DNA of 5,960 nucleotides from Candidatus Thorarchaeota archaeon. Its GTDB lineage: Archaea; Asgardarchaeota; Thorarchaeia; Thorarchaeales; Thorarchaeaceae. The notes beneath the pieces were generated by a model. It worked only from the letters and a program-made list of their open reading frames with translations, did not search any database and was not told where the DNA came from. Made by a program: the position numbers and the translations under genes. The DNA lies in NCBI GenBank assembly GCA_016840245.1, contig JAEOST010000759.1, forward strand, positions 1 to 5,960, written 5' to 3'. This document shows positions 5,157 to 5,960 of the stretch, piece by piece; the stretch's first letter is position 1, and each line of letters begins with the position of its first letter.

Positions 5157-5960
5157 TTAGTGGAATATCTTTCGGAAAAGCCGCATGAATGGTCCGCCTA
5201 TCCTCAGCACGAATGATATTGGAACCATATTCGCTATCTCTACTACAGCCGTACCTACAACCAGACCTATTGCGAATGCTAGGAAGACACTCCATAGGTC
5301 TCGTATCATCAGCCAGTCAAGGTATGAACTCAACAAGTTTGGTACAATCAATCCAGCTATCCAGAGTACGATTGGAAATGCAATTGCCACAGCTAGTTGA
5401 ACTAAAAGATTGAATCTCAATGATAGTCTTAATGGACCTGAAAATACCTTGTGAGGATTTAGCTTGCGACCAGGATCAGTCTTTTGCTTCAGTTTTGACA
5501 TCTGTGCATACCGGTCTTCCCCATAGTAGGTTCGAGCATGTGATACATTCCACATTCCAATGGAGTATGCTCTACCCCCATTCTTGAGACCAATGTCGAT
5601 GAAGTCAAGAGACCTATACCATCCCATCAGGAATGATATCCGCTTTCGTTCATCGTCAAGGAACCAAGCTAGTACAGCGACATCTCCAGTCCTACCTACT
5701 GCTCCTTCAATTGCGTACTTCTCACCCTTGAAGTGTTTGTCACAATGCTGGATGAACTCATCCATCTTTGCAAGTGGGACGTAGACCTCTGACGGTGCGA
5801 TACTGGGTCCTAGACGTTTTATCCTAAGTGGGTAAAATCGTTCATGCCATTCATGATGAGCAATCTCTTCAGACTCAAGAGTGCCGCCATAGCGTTCAAC
5901 TGCGTCTAGAAACTCCTTCTCTTGTTCAGCAATATCAGCATCATCTCCCTCATATGCACA
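5157..5960 (-). CDS. FAD-linked oxidase, C-terminal part with two-helix membrane anchor (5' truncated by window edge)
   Basis: The frame is open to the window edge; 267 C-terminal residues are visible and the Met at 5765 is internal. The first 170 or so residues resemble the C-terminal substrate domain of VAO-type FAD oxidases (GlcD, D-lactate dehydrogenase and alkyl-DHAP synthase relatives): WHERFYPLR near residue 37, SEVYVPLAKM, AIEGAV, GDVAVLAWF, NVSHARTYYG, then the typical ending LKQKTDPGRKLNPHKVF. The FAD-binding domain would lie upstream, outside the window. After this ending, where most relatives stop, come about 90 more residues with two membrane helices (about 183-207 and 221-245) and a basic end (RLFRKIFH). 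Basic residues on both outer flanks predict that the catalytic part and the C-terminus are cytoplasmic. The enzyme probably oxidises a 2-hydroxy acid or similar substrate and passes electrons to a membrane carrier; the substrate is unknown. It precedes ccmA by 56 bp on the same strand, so it may belong to the same transcript. Confidence 0.75.
   Translation of the reverse strand, partial: CAYEGDDADIAEQEKEFLDAVERYGGTLESEEIAHHEWHERFYPLRIKRLGPSIAPSEVYVPLAKMDEFIQHCDKHFKGEKYAIEGAVGRTGDVAVLAWFLDDERKRISFLMGWYRSLDFIDIGLKNGGRAYSIGMWNVSHARTYYGEDRYAQMSKLKQKTDPGRKLNPHKVFSGPLRLSLRFNLLVQLAVAIAFPIVLWIAGLIVPNLLSSYLDWLMIRDLWSVFLAFAIGLVVGTAVVEIANMVPISFVLRIGGPFMRLFRKIFH

Noticed and set aside
5110..5295. Minus-strand 61-codon frame before ccmA
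   Set aside because: It lies mostly inside the FAD oxidase gene in another frame and its product has no domain-like pattern.
1..5960. CRISPR arrays, tRNA or rRNA genes, insertion sequences
   Set aside because: No regularly spaced repeats, cloverleaf-like segments, transposase-like frames or terminal inverted repeats were seen; nearly all of the window is taken by the listed genes.

Overview
This window is mostly a cytochrome c maturation (Ccm, System I) locus. The host is probably an archaeon. The main clue is the heme-carrying motif of CcmE, which is Cys-x3-Tyr instead of the bacterial His-x3-Tyr; that variant is known from archaea and a few bacteria. Supporting clues are a TATA-like element with a purine-rich BRE-like stretch before the flavoprotein gene, an iron-sulfur flavoprotein of the type known from methanogens, and moderate GC with free use of ATA, AGA and CTA codons. 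An Asgard lineage such as Thorarchaeota is possible, but the sequence alone does not settle it, and a bacterium with the variant system is not excluded.

Layout. Plus strand: the 3' part of ccmF (1-1515), a 245-bp spacer with a terminator-like hairpin and a promoter candidate, then an iron-sulfur flavoprotein gene (1761-2384). Minus strand, read from the right: the 3' part of a membrane-anchored FAD-linked oxidase gene (5960-5157), then ccmA (5100-4411), ccmB (4404-3706), a 91-bp spacer with a perfect 14-bp AT-rich palindrome, ccmC (3614-2946), a 48-codon ccmD-like gene (2941-2795) and ccmE (2791-2408). The two blocks converge on a 23-bp spacer between the flavoprotein and ccmE stop codons. 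No stretch longer than 300 bp lacks a gene.

How the parts fit. CcmA (ATPase) and CcmB (membrane subunit), with CcmC and a small CcmD, load heme onto CcmE outside the membrane. CcmF then passes heme from CcmE to CXXCH motifs of apocytochromes. The heme-handling residues expected in CcmC and CcmF are present, apart from the first periplasmic His of CcmF, which lies just outside the window. No ccmG or ccmH (apocytochrome thiol reduction and ligation) is visible, as expected for the CxxxY variant. The flavoprotein and the FAD oxidase are redox proteins whose link to cytochrome c is suggested only by position.
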